36,839 nucleotides of DNA from Deltaproteobacteria bacterium (GCA_016180865.1 JACPAJ010000062.1:1-36839), one strand, 5' to 3'; positions 18,379 through 26,324 are shown, counted from the stretch's first letter. The notes: a model not told the origin generated them from the sequence alone. Program-made: numbers and translations.

Positions 18379-18404
18379 AATCAAGTCAAGCCGGCGGAAT
18401 TTTT
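18379..18404. repeat. 26-bp repeat, copy 2, just inside the left island boundary
   Basis: Identical to 16416-16441. Confidence 0.85.
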
Positions 18405-18412
18405 CTAAAATT

Positions 18413-18427
18413 AGAACAAATTGTTCT
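18413..18427. promoter_or_regulatory. 15-bp palindrome agaacaa-a-ttgttct upstream of the response regulator
   Basis: 7-bp perfect arms; operator-like. Function not demonstrable from sequence. Confidence 0.35.
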
Positions 18428-18577
18428 TGTCATTCATCTGAAATGCCATATAGAAGTCTGGTAGATGTTATAATGTTTACCGAAATTTTGGACATGAGTG
18501 TAGGGAAGATTGGACACTTTTTCTGGCGTCCAGTTTCTGAAAATTTTTAACGTGTTGATTTATGGAGGGATATTTCC

Positions 18578-19999
18578 ATGAGTGAAAATGGCACGGATAT
18601 TGCTTGTAGATATGAGAAAATGAATATGCATATCTTAGCCATTGATGACGATTCGAGCTTTTTGCTCTTTTTGAAAGCTAACCTGCGAAATACCTATAAA
18701 TTTTCTTCAGCAAGAAACGCCACCGAAGCGGAAATTTTAATCAGAGCCAATGGAATAGATATTGTTCTTCTGGATATCGGCCTTGGCGAAGAAAATGGCT
18801 TGGAACTTTTAAAGCGTATCAAACAAAACTGCCACTCCGTTGATGTCGTAATGGTCACAGGCCAGAAAGACCCTAAATTTGTAATGGAAGCCGTAAAACT
18901 CGGCGCGGCTGACTATTTAGTAAAACCATTTGAAATCGAAGAACTCATTGCTGTAATAGAAAAGGTTCGTCCGATCCGTGATCTTCGCGAAAAACAGGCG
19001 GCCTTGTTTGCCGATATCAACGAATTGTCGGGCAAAAGTTCAATGCTTGGAGAATCGCCTGTTTTTAAAGACATGCTTTCAAAAGCAAATCGCGTAAAAG
19101 GTCATTCAGCCAATATTTTAATTGAAGGAGAATCCGGCACGGGCAAAGAACTTTTGGCAAGATATATTCATAGACTGGAAGAAAATTCCAATCGCCCGTT
19201 CATTGCAGTCAACTGCGCAGCCATTCCTGAAAATCTTCTTGAATCCGAGCTTTTCGGACACGAAAAGGGTTCATTCACAGGAGCTCATCAGAGAAAGATA
19301 GGCAAGTTTGAGCTGGCAAACGGCGGAGATGTATTTTTGGATGAAGTGTCGTGTCTTAAATGGGACATTCAACCAAAGATATTGCGCGTGTTGCAGGAAA
19401 GGGAAATGTGCAGGATCGGCGGAAACGAGCCTATCAAAGTTGATTGCAGGGTCATTGCCGCAACAAACGAGAATTTGGAAAAACTCGTTGAAGAAGGTAA
19501 ATTCAGGTTGGACTTGTTTCATCGCTTGCGAGTTGTGCCTTTCACAATACCGTCGCTCAATCAACGCAAAGGCGACATTCCGCTGATTGCAAAGGCATTT
19601 TTGAGCAAATTTTCGCCAAAAGAAAGATGGAGTTTTGAAATGGCTGCCATGCAAGCTCTTCAAGATTATTATTGGCCAGGAAACATTCGTGAGCTGGAGA
19701 ATCTGGTGCAAAGTCTGATTGTATTAGCAACGGGGCCGGAAATAAAATTTTCAGAACTTCCAAAATGGGTGTTCAGGAAACGAAATCCTGAAACAGTGAA
19801 ACATTTTGAACATATGGATCTTCCTTCCAATACAACCGAGATCATTCCATTAAAAGAATGTGCTACAAAAGCAGAGATGGCCTATGTCAAACGCGTGCTG
19901 GAGCTAACGCATGGCGACAAAAGCAAAGCGGCAACCTTGCTTAACATCAGCAGATCTAGTCTGCATGAAAGGTTGAGGATGTGGGGAGCAGGATCATAG
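18578..19999 (+). CDS. Sigma54-dependent NtrC-family response regulator (REC-AAA+-Fis HTH)
   Basis: LAIDDDSSFLLFL, VLLDIGLGEENGLELL, GESGTGKELLARYIH, ELFGHEKGSFTGAHQRKIGKFELANGG (GSFTGA loop), C-term HTH KSKAATLLNISRSSLHERLRMWG. Confidence 0.96.
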   Translation: MSENGTDIACRYEKMNMHILAIDDDSSFLLFLKANLRNTYKFSSARNATEAEILIRANGIDIVLLDIGLGEENGLELLKRIKQNCHSVDVVMVTGQKDPKFVMEAVKLGAADYLVKPFEIEELIAVIEKVRPIRDLREKQAALFADINELSGKSSMLGESPVFKDMLSKANRVKGHSANILIEGESGTGKELLARYIHRLEENSNRPFIAVNCAAIPENLLESELFGHEKGSFTGAHQRKIGKFELANGGDVFLDEVSCLKWDIQPKILRVLQEREMCRIGGNEPIKVDCRVIAATNENLEKLVEEGKFRLDLFHRLRVVPFTIPSLNQRKGDIPLIAKAFLSKFSPKERWSFEMAAMQALQDYYWPGNIRELENLVQSLIVLATGPEIKFSELPKWVFRKRNPETVKHFEHMDLPSNTTEIIPLKECATKAEMAYVKRVLELTHGDKSKAATLLNISRSSLHERLRMWGAGS

Positions 20000-20059
20000 G
20001 TTATATTTGTTGTAAATTATATTAATATAATGTCCGATAGAACAAAAAAGGAGGAACAA

Positions 20060-20194
20060 ATGAAAAAAAAATCGCAAAAGAAAATTTACAAAAAGAGCAG
20101 TAAAAATAAAAAAATGTTTACATTTGCAAATCTTGCCGCAACAGCAACATTTTTAGCATTGGTTGTTGCAACATCGGCAATTTGCAAACACTAA
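20060..20194 (+). CDS. Small 44-aa peptide: Lys-rich N-terminus plus hydrophobic helix (not in ORF track)
   Basis: MKKKSQKKIYKKSSKNKKMFTFANLAATATFLALVVATSAICKH*; preceded by strong RBS aaaaaaggagg. Confidence 0.7.
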   Translation: MKKKSQKKIYKKSSKNKKMFTFANLAATATFLALVVATSAICKH

Positions 20195-20250
20195 TAGCGA
20201 TGTTTGCATATCGAAAATGAATTTAATTCACAACGCTTAGTAATATTATT

Positions 20251-20715
20251 ATGCGCATAGAGATTATCCACAAACACCAGTGGAACGATTTTTTGCGTCT
20301 TCAATCTCTGTTAATGAGGAATGGTCGGAGGTCAGAGACGATTTCAAAAAAAGAAATGCTCAAACGGCTATATCATGTTTTTTTCGTGGATCTTTGCATA
20401 CAAAAACCTCCGCATTATACATGGGTTGCATTGTCGGGTAATAATTACCTTGGCCATCTTTGGGGTTGTGTGCTTCCATTACAATTAACTTCTGAAGAAA
20501 AAAAATTAAATTTGTTTAATGTGGTAGTGGATCCATCCTGTCGGCGTAAGGGTGTTGGAAGTAAATTGTATAGGCAAGCAGAAATATTCTGTCTTAAAAA
20601 TAACATTCGAGTAATTGATTGCCAAGCTAAACTTTTTAATAAAGGTGCTATGAGTTTTTGCCGCAAGAACGGTTATATTGTCGATGGCGTTTTATTTAGG
20701 CGAGAGCTGTTATAG
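20251..20715 (+). CDS. GNAT family N-acetyltransferase
   Basis: NLFNVVVDPSCRRKGVGSKLYRQAEIFCLKNNIRVIDCQAKLFNKGAMSFCRKNGYIV (motif A RRKGVG). Confidence 0.88.
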   Translation: MRIEIIHKHQWNDFLRLQSLLMRNGRRSETISKKEMLKRLYHVFFVDLCIQKPPHYTWVALSGNNYLGHLWGCVLPLQLTSEEKKLNLFNVVVDPSCRRKGVGSKLYRQAEIFCLKNNIRVIDCQAKLFNKGAMSFCRKNGYIVDGVLFRRELL

Positions 20716-20717
20716 CA

Positions 20718-21938
20718 ATGAAAAATAATGAGTACAGAGTAAGACTGCCGTTATTGAAAGATAATCATAGCCATACGCTTACTTACAGCGCTATGCATGG
20801 TGCTCCTACTCTTGCAGGTATAGATGCAAAAGAGAGCGCAGTAGAATTTATGACAAAATTAGAGCATAAAATAAATGTGCTGCTTGATTGGGATGAAACA
20901 AAATTTCATTTTAATGAAAAGGAATTATCTTCGTTTCCGCCAGTTTTGATCTGCAATGTATCTTTGCATAAATATATTATTAATCTTTCCGCTAGGGCGA
21001 TGTTGAAAAGTATCGATGAAAATATCGCAAAGAATATTGAAGATCAGGCATGGGTAGAAAAAAACTTATTGGAAGTTTTAAAATTTATAGCAAGCTTAAT
21101 GGAATTTAACGATCTTAAAATGGGTCTGCATTTTGGGGAGCTTGAAAACGCCGGCGTGTGGTATGCTGAAGACATGTGCGTTTTTGATATTGGGGCTGTG
21201 AAATATTACAAAGACAGCAAATATCGCAATAGAACATCCTTGTGGGCGAGTTTTCCTGACTATTTAAGGTTGCCTGATAATTTAAGAAAAGAAATAAAAG
21301 GCATAAAGGTATTCGCGGACGGGGCTTTGGCCGCACATAGCGCGGCTTTAGCTAAAAACTATATTGCTGGCGGCGGGGGCATGTTAATTTATACAAATGA
21401 CGAATTACTTAAAATTTTGCATGCTATTGCAGGCATGAACAAGCCGATAGCAATACATGCAATCGGTGATGCCGCTCTTGATCAGGCGGCGTCGGTATTA
21501 CGAAAAATTGGCGTGGATAAGGGGAATATTCAAGTCAGATTGGAACACTGCCAGTTTATTACAAAAAAAATAGCTTCTGAGCTGAAATCGCATGGAGTCG
21601 TTCTTTCAATGCAACCAAATTTTTCGCGAGACTCCATAAGGTATGCGGATAGATTGCCATCGGCATATCGCAATCAAAATAATCCATTCAGAATGTTAAT
21701 TGACGATATCAAGTATAAGCCGGGCGAAGATTTGCTTTTTGGCTCTGATGGAATGCCTCATGGCATGGAACAGGCGTTGAAATGGTCTCTATTTCCGCCA
21801 TACAAAAGCCAACAATTGAAGATCGAAGAATTTATTAACGGTTATTGCATGCCAGATATGAAAAATGGATATGCAGAAGTAGAAATCGACGAAGAAAAAG
21901 AGAGCGTGCGGATGATAGGCTTGAGCTTGGAAACATAA
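20718..21938 (+). CDS. Amidohydrolase (amidohydrolase_3/YtcJ-like) lacking the usual N-terminal sandwich segment
   Basis: LLKDNHSHTLTYSAM (HxH), IKVFADGALAAHSAAL, IAIHAIGDAALDQAASVLRK, RLEHCQFITKKIASELKSHGVVLSMQPNF, DLLFGSDGMPHGMEQAL. Confidence 0.85.
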   Translation: MKNNEYRVRLPLLKDNHSHTLTYSAMHGAPTLAGIDAKESAVEFMTKLEHKINVLLDWDETKFHFNEKELSSFPPVLICNVSLHKYIINLSARAMLKSIDENIAKNIEDQAWVEKNLLEVLKFIASLMEFNDLKMGLHFGELENAGVWYAEDMCVFDIGAVKYYKDSKYRNRTSLWASFPDYLRLPDNLRKEIKGIKVFADGALAAHSAALAKNYIAGGGGMLIYTNDELLKILHAIAGMNKPIAIHAIGDAALDQAASVLRKIGVDKGNIQVRLEHCQFITKKIASELKSHGVVLSMQPNFSRDSIRYADRLPSAYRNQNNPFRMLIDDIKYKPGEDLLFGSDGMPHGMEQALKWSLFPPYKSQQLKIEEFINGYCMPDMKNGYAEVEIDEEKESVRMIGLSLET

Positions 21939-21951
21939 AGAACAAAAAACA

Positions 21952-23100
21952 ATGCTAACAAAATACACGAAACAAATAATTATAGTGACAGCTATTTTTT
22001 GGTCACAGTATTTACAAGCAGGACCAGTTAGCAAAGTTAATGTGGCATTGTTTCATACATTTTCTAAAGCAAGCTCGTTTTGTTACGATCCTTACGGCCA
22101 AAATTTTGAAAGAGGCGTGCGATTAGCGTGGAATGATTTTAAAAAAGAACACACACAACTAACGTATGATATTTCATTTACTAAATATGATTATGACGAC
22201 AATAAATTAAAAGCCATTGAAGTAGTTGATGAGGCTAAGAGAGATGGCGCTTCCGTGGGGATGGGTTTCATGTGCTCTGATTTTGCCATTTTAGGAGGAG
22301 GGCGCGCTCAGAAAAACAAATTGCCTCTTATCACGCCTACTGCAACTGACGACAGAATAGCCCGAATTGGGGACTATGTTAAAATGGGCATCTATACAAA
22401 CAGCGTTCAGGGAAGCATTTTAGCGGCATTTGCTTATAAAGATATGGCAAAACGCAAGACGTTAATTATTTCCGCCGCCAACTGTACATATTGTATTTCT
22501 TTGGCAAACGCCTACCGTAACGCTTTTGAGGCGCTAGGTGGGCAAGTTATTGGCGAGTATGATATTCTTACGAGCGACACCGATTTTTCATCCTTACTTG
22601 CTAAGGTTAAAACTCAAGATTTTGACTCTGTCTTGTTGCCCAACTACGCAATGCAAAGCGCATTAATAATATCTCAATTTTTAAAATCTGACATAGTATC
22701 TACGTTTTTGGGCGGTGACGGCTGGACATGGTCCAAACAAATTTACGACATTATCAATGATAATCGATTAGAAGCGTACTTTACTATTTCATGGATCCCG
22801 ACTGTTCAAAACAAAAAGAGCAGAAAATTTATTCAACGATTTGGCAGCCAATTTAATGAAGAGGCGCTTGGAACGGTAGCACATTGCTACGACGTAGCGA
22901 TGATATTGTATAACGCATTAAATAAATTAAAATCTTATGATAGGGAAGCCATTAAAGTAGCGTTAAATCAGACATGGAGCTATGATGGCATCACTGGCAA
23001 GTTTCTTCATAAAAACGGAACAAATTACTCTGAGAGGACTATTATTCTCGTTAAGGTTTCGAACAGAAATCAAGTTGTCGTTAAAACATCAAACCCATGA
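21952..23100 (+). CDS. Periplasmic ligand-binding protein (Peripla_BP_6/LivK-like)
   Basis: Signal peptide MLTKYTKQIIIVTAIFWSQYLQA; GQNFERGVRLAWNDFKK, LPLITPTATDDRIA, GEYDILTSDTDFSSLLAKVKTQDFDSVLLPNYAMQSALIISQF. Confidence 0.88.
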   Translation: MLTKYTKQIIIVTAIFWSQYLQAGPVSKVNVALFHTFSKASSFCYDPYGQNFERGVRLAWNDFKKEHTQLTYDISFTKYDYDDNKLKAIEVVDEAKRDGASVGMGFMCSDFAILGGGRAQKNKLPLITPTATDDRIARIGDYVKMGIYTNSVQGSILAAFAYKDMAKRKTLIISAANCTYCISLANAYRNAFEALGGQVIGEYDILTSDTDFSSLLAKVKTQDFDSVLLPNYAMQSALIISQFLKSDIVSTFLGGDGWTWSKQIYDIINDNRLEAYFTISWIPTVQNKKSRKFIQRFGSQFNEEALGTVAHCYDVAMILYNALNKLKSYDREAIKVALNQTWSYDGITGKFLHKNGTNYSERTIILVKVSNRNQVVVKTSNP

Positions 23101-25526
23101 TAACCTTATCAAAAAAAATTCATTTTGTCCTACTTGTAGTGTTCACATTATTCATAGGAATTGGAATGTTTGCAAATTACCAATATGGAGCCATTCAGAG
23201 AAAAAACAATTTAAAAGAACGCATAAGATATAACAGCCAAATGTCACAAATCGATTCAAATGAAATCGTTAGTAGCATGATGCTTAATCAAGAAAATGCA
23301 ATTTTGCTTTATCTGAATAAGATAAAATCTAGAGATGAACTAGAATTTATTGAAGTGTTGGGATCCGAAGCATATGAAGCTGAAATATCTGGTTATAAGT
23401 GCATGTGGGGTGAGTTGTTGGATCAGAACGCTTGTGTGATAAAAAATGGGAATAGCTATAATTTTTATCATAAGATGACCTATGGCAGCGGCAATTTTGG
23501 TTATTTGAAAAAAGTGTTTTCTGTGGAACAAAGCAATATTTTATTACCGAATGAAATATCTAAGTTCCTGTTAATTATTTCCTTAATATTTATCATTGTT
23601 CTCTTTGTTCTATCAGCGATGTTGGAAAAAAATGTGGTAAAACCGTTACATGTTATACGTAATCATCTACAGCCTTTACGAACTGGCAAATTCGATATCC
23701 ACATACCAAAACAAGCGACGGAAGAGATGAACAGTCTCACACACGATATAATCAATATTATTCAGGAATTAAAAAAATATCAAGATCGCGTAACAAAAAC
23801 CGCCAATCTAGCTGCTATCGGCGAATCAGTTGCCATGGTAGCCCATGATGTGCGAACGCCTTTGACAAGCATGAAAGCGTTACTTAGCGTTTTACCAGTA
23901 ATTAAGGACGATCCAGTTCAAGTGAAAAAGATGATAGCTGCCGTTGATATAAACATTGCGAATACGAACGCAATGCTTAACGACATTTTGGATTTCTCGC
24001 GTGATTCTACGGCGCTTGAATTAAAAGATCATGCGCCATTAAGCATAATTACGTTTGCGTTGGGAGAGGCATTAAGAAATCATCCCAATGCGGACGTTAA
24101 AATTGAATATGATTTTAATCATGGAAGCGCTTCTCTTTATGCAGATGGAGAACGTATTACCAGAGCGCTTACTAATATCATTGATAATGCGCTTGGCGCT
24201 ATAGCAAACGGTGATGGAAAAGCGTTTGGAATATTGTGGGTGAGGACGGAAAAAGATGACAAGCACCTAATAATTGCCATCGCTGACAGCGGGCCGGGAA
24301 TACCGGACGTGGCTCTTTCAAGAATATTCGACCCCTTCTTCACATTGGGGAAAAAGGATGGAACGGGTTTGGGGCTTACTATCTGCAAGAAGATTATAGA
24401 TATGCACAGCGGGAGAATAGAAGCAAGGAACAGGTGCGATGGTAAGATGGTGCGATTGTGCGATAGTTCAGAGGATGTTAAAGCCATAAAACCATCAGAC
24501 CATCGAACTATCGAACCATCGCACAAAAATGGCGCTGAATTTATAATCGAGCTTTTGGCTGGGAAAGAACAAATGACATTTGATGAAGCAGAACTCATAC
24601 ATAATTCAAAGGAATTGAAATTGTTCCGACAAGAAGAGGCCGCAAGAACTGACTATGGCGACACAGCAAACGTCCAAGAGTTCATGCTAATCAATAAAAA
24701 ACGCGGGCGGACTTCAAATTTACTCATAGTTGATGATGAACCACTTTTTAGAGAGAGCATTAGATGTGTCTTAAACACCATCGATCAGGTAAAAGATCAT
24801 GTAAAATTTATAGAAGCTGGAAGCGCGGAAGAGGGGTTAGATTTTTTTAAAGTTACTGAATTTGACTATTTAATAGCCGATATCGATCTTGGAAAGAATC
24901 GAATGAACGGTTATGACTTTGTGCAAAAGATATTGGCAGAATATCCAAATACGTATGTGATCATTTATTCAAATAAACGAAAAGAAGAGCTGGATATGCA
25001 GATAAGGCAGAGAGTTCAAAATTCCAAGTCCGAAGTTATTAGAGATTTAAGATTTATGGGTTTCCTCCCCAAGCCTATGAAAGCAAGTGAACTATTGCAG
25101 TTTCTTGCATGCAAATCTTTTGAAGTGCAATCGAACCATCTAATTATCGAACCATCGCACCAGAAAAAAGTGCTTTTACTCAACGACGACAAGAATTTTA
25201 ATTTGGCGATGAGAATGATGTTAAAAGGCGACGGCATACAGGTATTAGACGCTACAAATGTAAGCGATGCGATTAAACATCTGGCCGACGGTAAAAACAA
25301 ATATGACGCCATTCTTTCAGACATCAACCTTGGCGAAAATGAGCCAAGCGGATACGATTTTCTGAAACAAGTCCGAGAGCAGAATAAACAAATACCCTTT
25401 ATTTTCGTGTCGGGCTACGGCAAGAAAGAAGAATGGCCAAAGGCCGAAAAGCTTGGTGCTACCGGTTATATCCAGCTTCCGTTCGAACCGGAAAAATTTA
25501 AAGAAATGCTTAAATGGGACGCTTAA
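23097..25526 (+). CDS. Hybrid sensor histidine kinase (TM-sensor-TM-HAMP-HisKA-HATPase-REC-REC)
   Basis: Start overlaps PBP stop (ATGA); VAHDVRTPLTSMKALL, DNALGAI, GPGIPDVALSRIFDPFFTLGKKDGTGLGLTICKKI; LLIVDDEPLFRESI...DYLIADIDLG; VLLLNDDKNFNLAMRM...DAILSDINLG. Confidence 0.95.
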   Translation: MITLSKKIHFVLLVVFTLFIGIGMFANYQYGAIQRKNNLKERIRYNSQMSQIDSNEIVSSMMLNQENAILLYLNKIKSRDELEFIEVLGSEAYEAEISGYKCMWGELLDQNACVIKNGNSYNFYHKMTYGSGNFGYLKKVFSVEQSNILLPNEISKFLLIISLIFIIVLFVLSAMLEKNVVKPLHVIRNHLQPLRTGKFDIHIPKQATEEMNSLTHDIINIIQELKKYQDRVTKTANLAAIGESVAMVAHDVRTPLTSMKALLSVLPVIKDDPVQVKKMIAAVDINIANTNAMLNDILDFSRDSTALELKDHAPLSIITFALGEALRNHPNADVKIEYDFNHGSASLYADGERITRALTNIIDNALGAIANGDGKAFGILWVRTEKDDKHLIIAIADSGPGIPDVALSRIFDPFFTLGKKDGTGLGLTICKKIIDMHSGRIEARNRCDGKMVRLCDSSEDVKAIKPSDHRTIEPSHKNGAEFIIELLAGKEQMTFDEAELIHNSKELKLFRQEEAARTDYGDTANVQEFMLINKKRGRTSNLLIVDDEPLFRESIRCVLNTIDQVKDHVKFIEAGSAEEGLDFFKVTEFDYLIADIDLGKNRMNGYDFVQKILAEYPNTYVIIYSNKRKEELDMQIRQRVQNSKSEVIRDLRFMGFLPKPMKASELLQFLACKSFEVQSNHLIIEPSHQKKVLLLNDDKNFNLAMRMMLKGDGIQVLDATNVSDAIKHLADGKNKYDAILSDINLGENEPSGYDFLKQVREQNKQIPFIFVSGYGKKEEWPKAEKLGATGYIQLPFEPEKFKEMLKWDA
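24435..24525. repeat. Octamer-periodic palindromic repeat inserted in frame inside the HATPase domain
   Basis: Left arm gtgcgatggt|aagatggt|gcgattgt|gcgatagt; reverse complement of right arm gtgcgatggt|tcgatagt|tcgatggt|ctgatggt. Confidence 0.75.
25125..25160. repeat. Second, single-arm copy of the octamer repeat in the REC1-REC2 linker
   Basis: gtgcaatcgaaccatctaattatcgaaccatcgcac; shares attatcgaaccatcgcac-like core with 24507-24525; encodes ..SNHLIIEPSH (other copy: DHRTIEPSH). Confidence 0.7.
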
Positions 25527-25527
25527 C

Positions 25528-25725
25528 ATGAAACAAAAACTCTCCCAACTTTTACACGAAATTCAAACGCCGATGACGGTGGTGCAAGGATTTATAAAGA
25601 TGCTAAAGCCTTCCGAGCTTTCAACAGAAGAAAGCAGGGAACTGCTTCTTGCGGCTCAAACAAGCATTGAGAAAATTAAGAGTCTGCTGAACCAATTGAG
25701 AGAAATTTCCAGTCAGTTTGGATAA
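25528..25725 (+). CDS. Stand-alone HisKA/DHp-domain protein, 65 aa
   Basis: MKQKLSQLLHEIQTPMTVVQGFIKMLKPSELSTEESRELLLAAQTSIEKIKSLLNQLREISSQFG*; H-box HEIQTPMT; one base after the hybrid kinase stop; stop codon lies in the right 75-bp repeat. Confidence 0.75.
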   Translation: MKQKLSQLLHEIQTPMTVVQGFIKMLKPSELSTEESRELLLAAQTSIEKIKSLLNQLREISSQFG

Positions 25726-25783
25726 TGCCGAAGGCCGATTAATGAGTAATCGGTTCAAATAAATCTTTGCCGGCGCCGCATTC
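25709..25783. repeat. 75-bp direct repeat, right copy
   Basis: See 18301-18375; offset exactly 7408 bp. Confidence 0.97.
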
Positions 25784-25903
25784 GGGGCATACCCAGTCTT
25801 CCGGCAGCTGCTCGAAAGTTGTTCCGGGCTCCACGCCGTTATCGGGGTCGCCCAGATTCGGGTCATAAATATAATTGCATACCGTGCATTCAAATTTATT
25901 CAT
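25739..25903 (-). CDS. Rubredoxin (54 aa; below the ORF-track size cutoff)
   Basis: [54 protein letters not shown]; two CxxC motifs and the DWVCPECG signature. Confidence 0.96.
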   Translation of the reverse strand: MNKFECTVCNYIYDPNLGDPDNGVEPGTTFEQLPEDWVCPECGAGKDLFEPITH

Positions 25904-25979
25904 AGATGTCTCCATTCCTCGCTCGTTCGCTTTTTTTCCTTTATTTCTTTACAGGATTTGATGTATTTTTGCAATACTT

Positions 25980-26324
25980 ATGAAGCGGTGCCAGTTTGAA
26001 GAGGTTATTAAGAAGGCTCTTTTAGAGCTTCCGGAAGAAATAATCGGCCGGCTTGAAAATATTGAAATCACAGTTGAGGATTCTCCAAAAACTTCAAGCA
26101 AAAAAAGCCTGCTTCTGGGCCTTTATCACGGCGTGCCTCTGGAAAAAAGAGGAAGCTTCTACGGAGGAGTGCTCCCCGATAAAATAACGCTTTACCAGAA
26201 AAATATAGAGGCGATTTCCAAAAATGAGGCCGAGATGGTTGAACAGATTAAGCGAACGCTTTTGCACGAAATCGGGCATTATTTTGGGATTTCGGAGCGC
26301 AAATTGCGTTCCCTTGGATATTAG
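25980..26324 (+). CDS. Minimal zincin-like metallopeptidase family protein
   Basis: 114 aa; LLLGLYHGVPLEKRGSFYGGVLPDKITLYQKNIE...LLHEIGHYFGISERKLRSLGY (HExxH). Confidence 0.85.
   Translation: MKRCQFEEVIKKALLELPEEIIGRLENIEITVEDSPKTSSKKSLLLGLYHGVPLEKRGSFYGGVLPDKITLYQKNIEAISKNEAEMVEQIKRTLLHEIGHYFGISERKLRSLGY

Larger units (their letters stand above)
18301..25783. mobile_element. Putative ~7.4 kb genomic island bounded by 75-bp direct repeats; no recombinase seen
   Basis: Separates the convergent 3' ends of DUF6178 and rubredoxin; left copy carries a rubredoxin remnant; interior looks AT-richer and functionally distinct. Confidence 0.6.

Noticed and set aside
18524-18538. Possible sigma54 -24/-12 promoter (tggcgtccagtttct) upstream of the response regulator
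   Set aside because: The -24 TGGC is present but the -12 position reads CT instead of GC at the required spacing.
18359-18550. ORF MPAPHSAIKSSRRNF... (63 aa)
   Set aside because: Begins in the rubredoxin-remnant repeat and runs through mosaic boundary DNA; no RBS or family resemblance.
24435-25160. Octamer/palindromic tracts as a CRISPR array
   Set aside because: Units are 8 bp, degenerate and without unique spacers; no cas genes nearby.
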